Source: Clostridiales bacterium (GTDB taxonomy: Bacteria; Bacillota; Clostridia; Oscillospirales; Acutalibacteraceae). Taken from it: a DNA stretch of 64,000 bases. Shown in pieces: positions 63,920 to 64,000 of this stretch (the stretch's first letter is position 1; each line of letters opens with the position of its first letter). Below the pieces are notes generated by a model. It was not told the origin of the DNA and made no database searches. It saw only the letters and a program-made list of their open reading frames with translations. The translations under genes and the position numbers were made by a program. The stretch is from NCBI GenBank assembly GCA_022799115.1, contig JAAWNT010000007.1:1-64000 (forward strand). The letters run 5' to 3'.

Positions 63920-64000
63920 ATGGCATCATCGGTGATTAAAAACATAGGAATTTGGGGGGACTCTCTGCTGAAAGGAATTGTATTTGACGAAGAAAACGGG
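63920..64000 (+). CDS. GDSL/SGNH hydrolase, N-terminal part only
   Basis: Only the first 27 residues lie in the window; the frame is open to the last base. They read MASSVIKNIGIWGDSLLKG and so on. The block GIWGDSLLKG is the first motif of SGNH hydrolases, with the serine in GDSL as nucleophile. GGAG lies eight bases before the ATG; an upstream in-frame ATG at 63902 is possible. A TATAAT at 63861-63866 may be its -10 element, without a good -35. The substrate is unknown. Confidence 0.65.
   Translation, partial: MASSVIKNIGIWGDSLLKGIVFDEENG

Noticed and set aside
1..64000. CRISPR arrays, toxin-antitoxin pairs, phage defence genes, insertion sequences, tRNA or rRNA genes
   Set aside because: I looked for spaced repeats, transposase or nuclease motifs and cloverleaf or rRNA sequence and found none.

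Overview
The window looks like a chromosomal segment from a spore-forming, anaerobic member of the Clostridia, most likely a gut Oscillospiraceae/Ruminococcaceae relative. The evidence is a set of endospore genes (spoVM, sipL, spoIVA, ytfJ, a SpoIIIE-type translocase, tepA), SipL being known from Clostridia, together with gene orders also known from Bacillus subtilis (yicC-remA-gmk-rpoZ ... priA-def-fmt-rsmB-rlmN-stp-prkC-rsgA-thiN-spoVM; scpA-scpB ... dacB-rluB; DUF2953-ytfJ). Base composition is moderate, except for an A+T-rich patch around 47.2-48.9 kb. I saw no rRNA, tRNA, CRISPR array, insertion sequence, integrase or prophage gene. The species is not identifiable from this sequence alone.

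Layout. 0.8-5.1 kb (+): an AI-2E-type permease, a TetM-like ribosome-protection GTPase and a short-chain dehydrogenase. 5.4-10.8 kb (-): ppx-ppk1-pfkA plus a PH-domain protein, a polyphosphate/glycolysis operon. 11.2-13.8 kb (-): feoA-feoB and a tiny cysteine-rich Feo partner, behind a promoter with an operator-like dyad. 13.9-15.2 kb (-): metY. 15.8-23.2 kb (+): a DD-carboxypeptidase, pgi, an unassigned P-loop protein, DUF177-rpmF, and DUF512-der-plsY. rpmB lies at 23.4 kb (-). 23.7-29.6 kb (+): a site-2 protease homologue, scpAB, DUF2953, ytfJ, dacB, rluB and a GNAT-like protein. 29.7-32.9 kb (+): three genes for a biotin-dependent carboxyl-transfer enzyme without a membrane decarboxylase subunit. 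33.3-47.2 kb (+): the long housekeeping run yicC to thiN, ending in a small membrane protein and the 28-residue SpoVM. 47.5-52.4 kb (+): a lipoprotein in the A+T-rich patch, then sipL and spoIVA. 52.6-56.6 kb (-): rex, and acn-icd. 57.0-64.0 kb (+): tepA, spoIIIE, a YgiQ radical-SAM protein, a ComEC-type metallo-beta-lactamase protein, DUF3006, and the start of a GDSL hydrolase cut off by the window edge.

How the genes fit together. SpoVM, SpoIVA and SipL are the three proteins known to build the basement layer of the spore coat in clostridia, and all are encoded within 5.3 kb. Acn and Icd make 2-oxoglutarate with NADPH; the redox sensor gene rex lies next to them. Ppk1, Ppx and Pfk link polyphosphate turnover to glycolysis. 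Several short genes and corrected starts (SpoVM, the Feo partner, the 49-residue membrane protein, and TTG starts for scpB, rluB, rlmN, stp and acn) were read directly from the nucleotides. Promoters and terminators were found by eye as consensus hexamers and hairpins and have not been tested by any computation.
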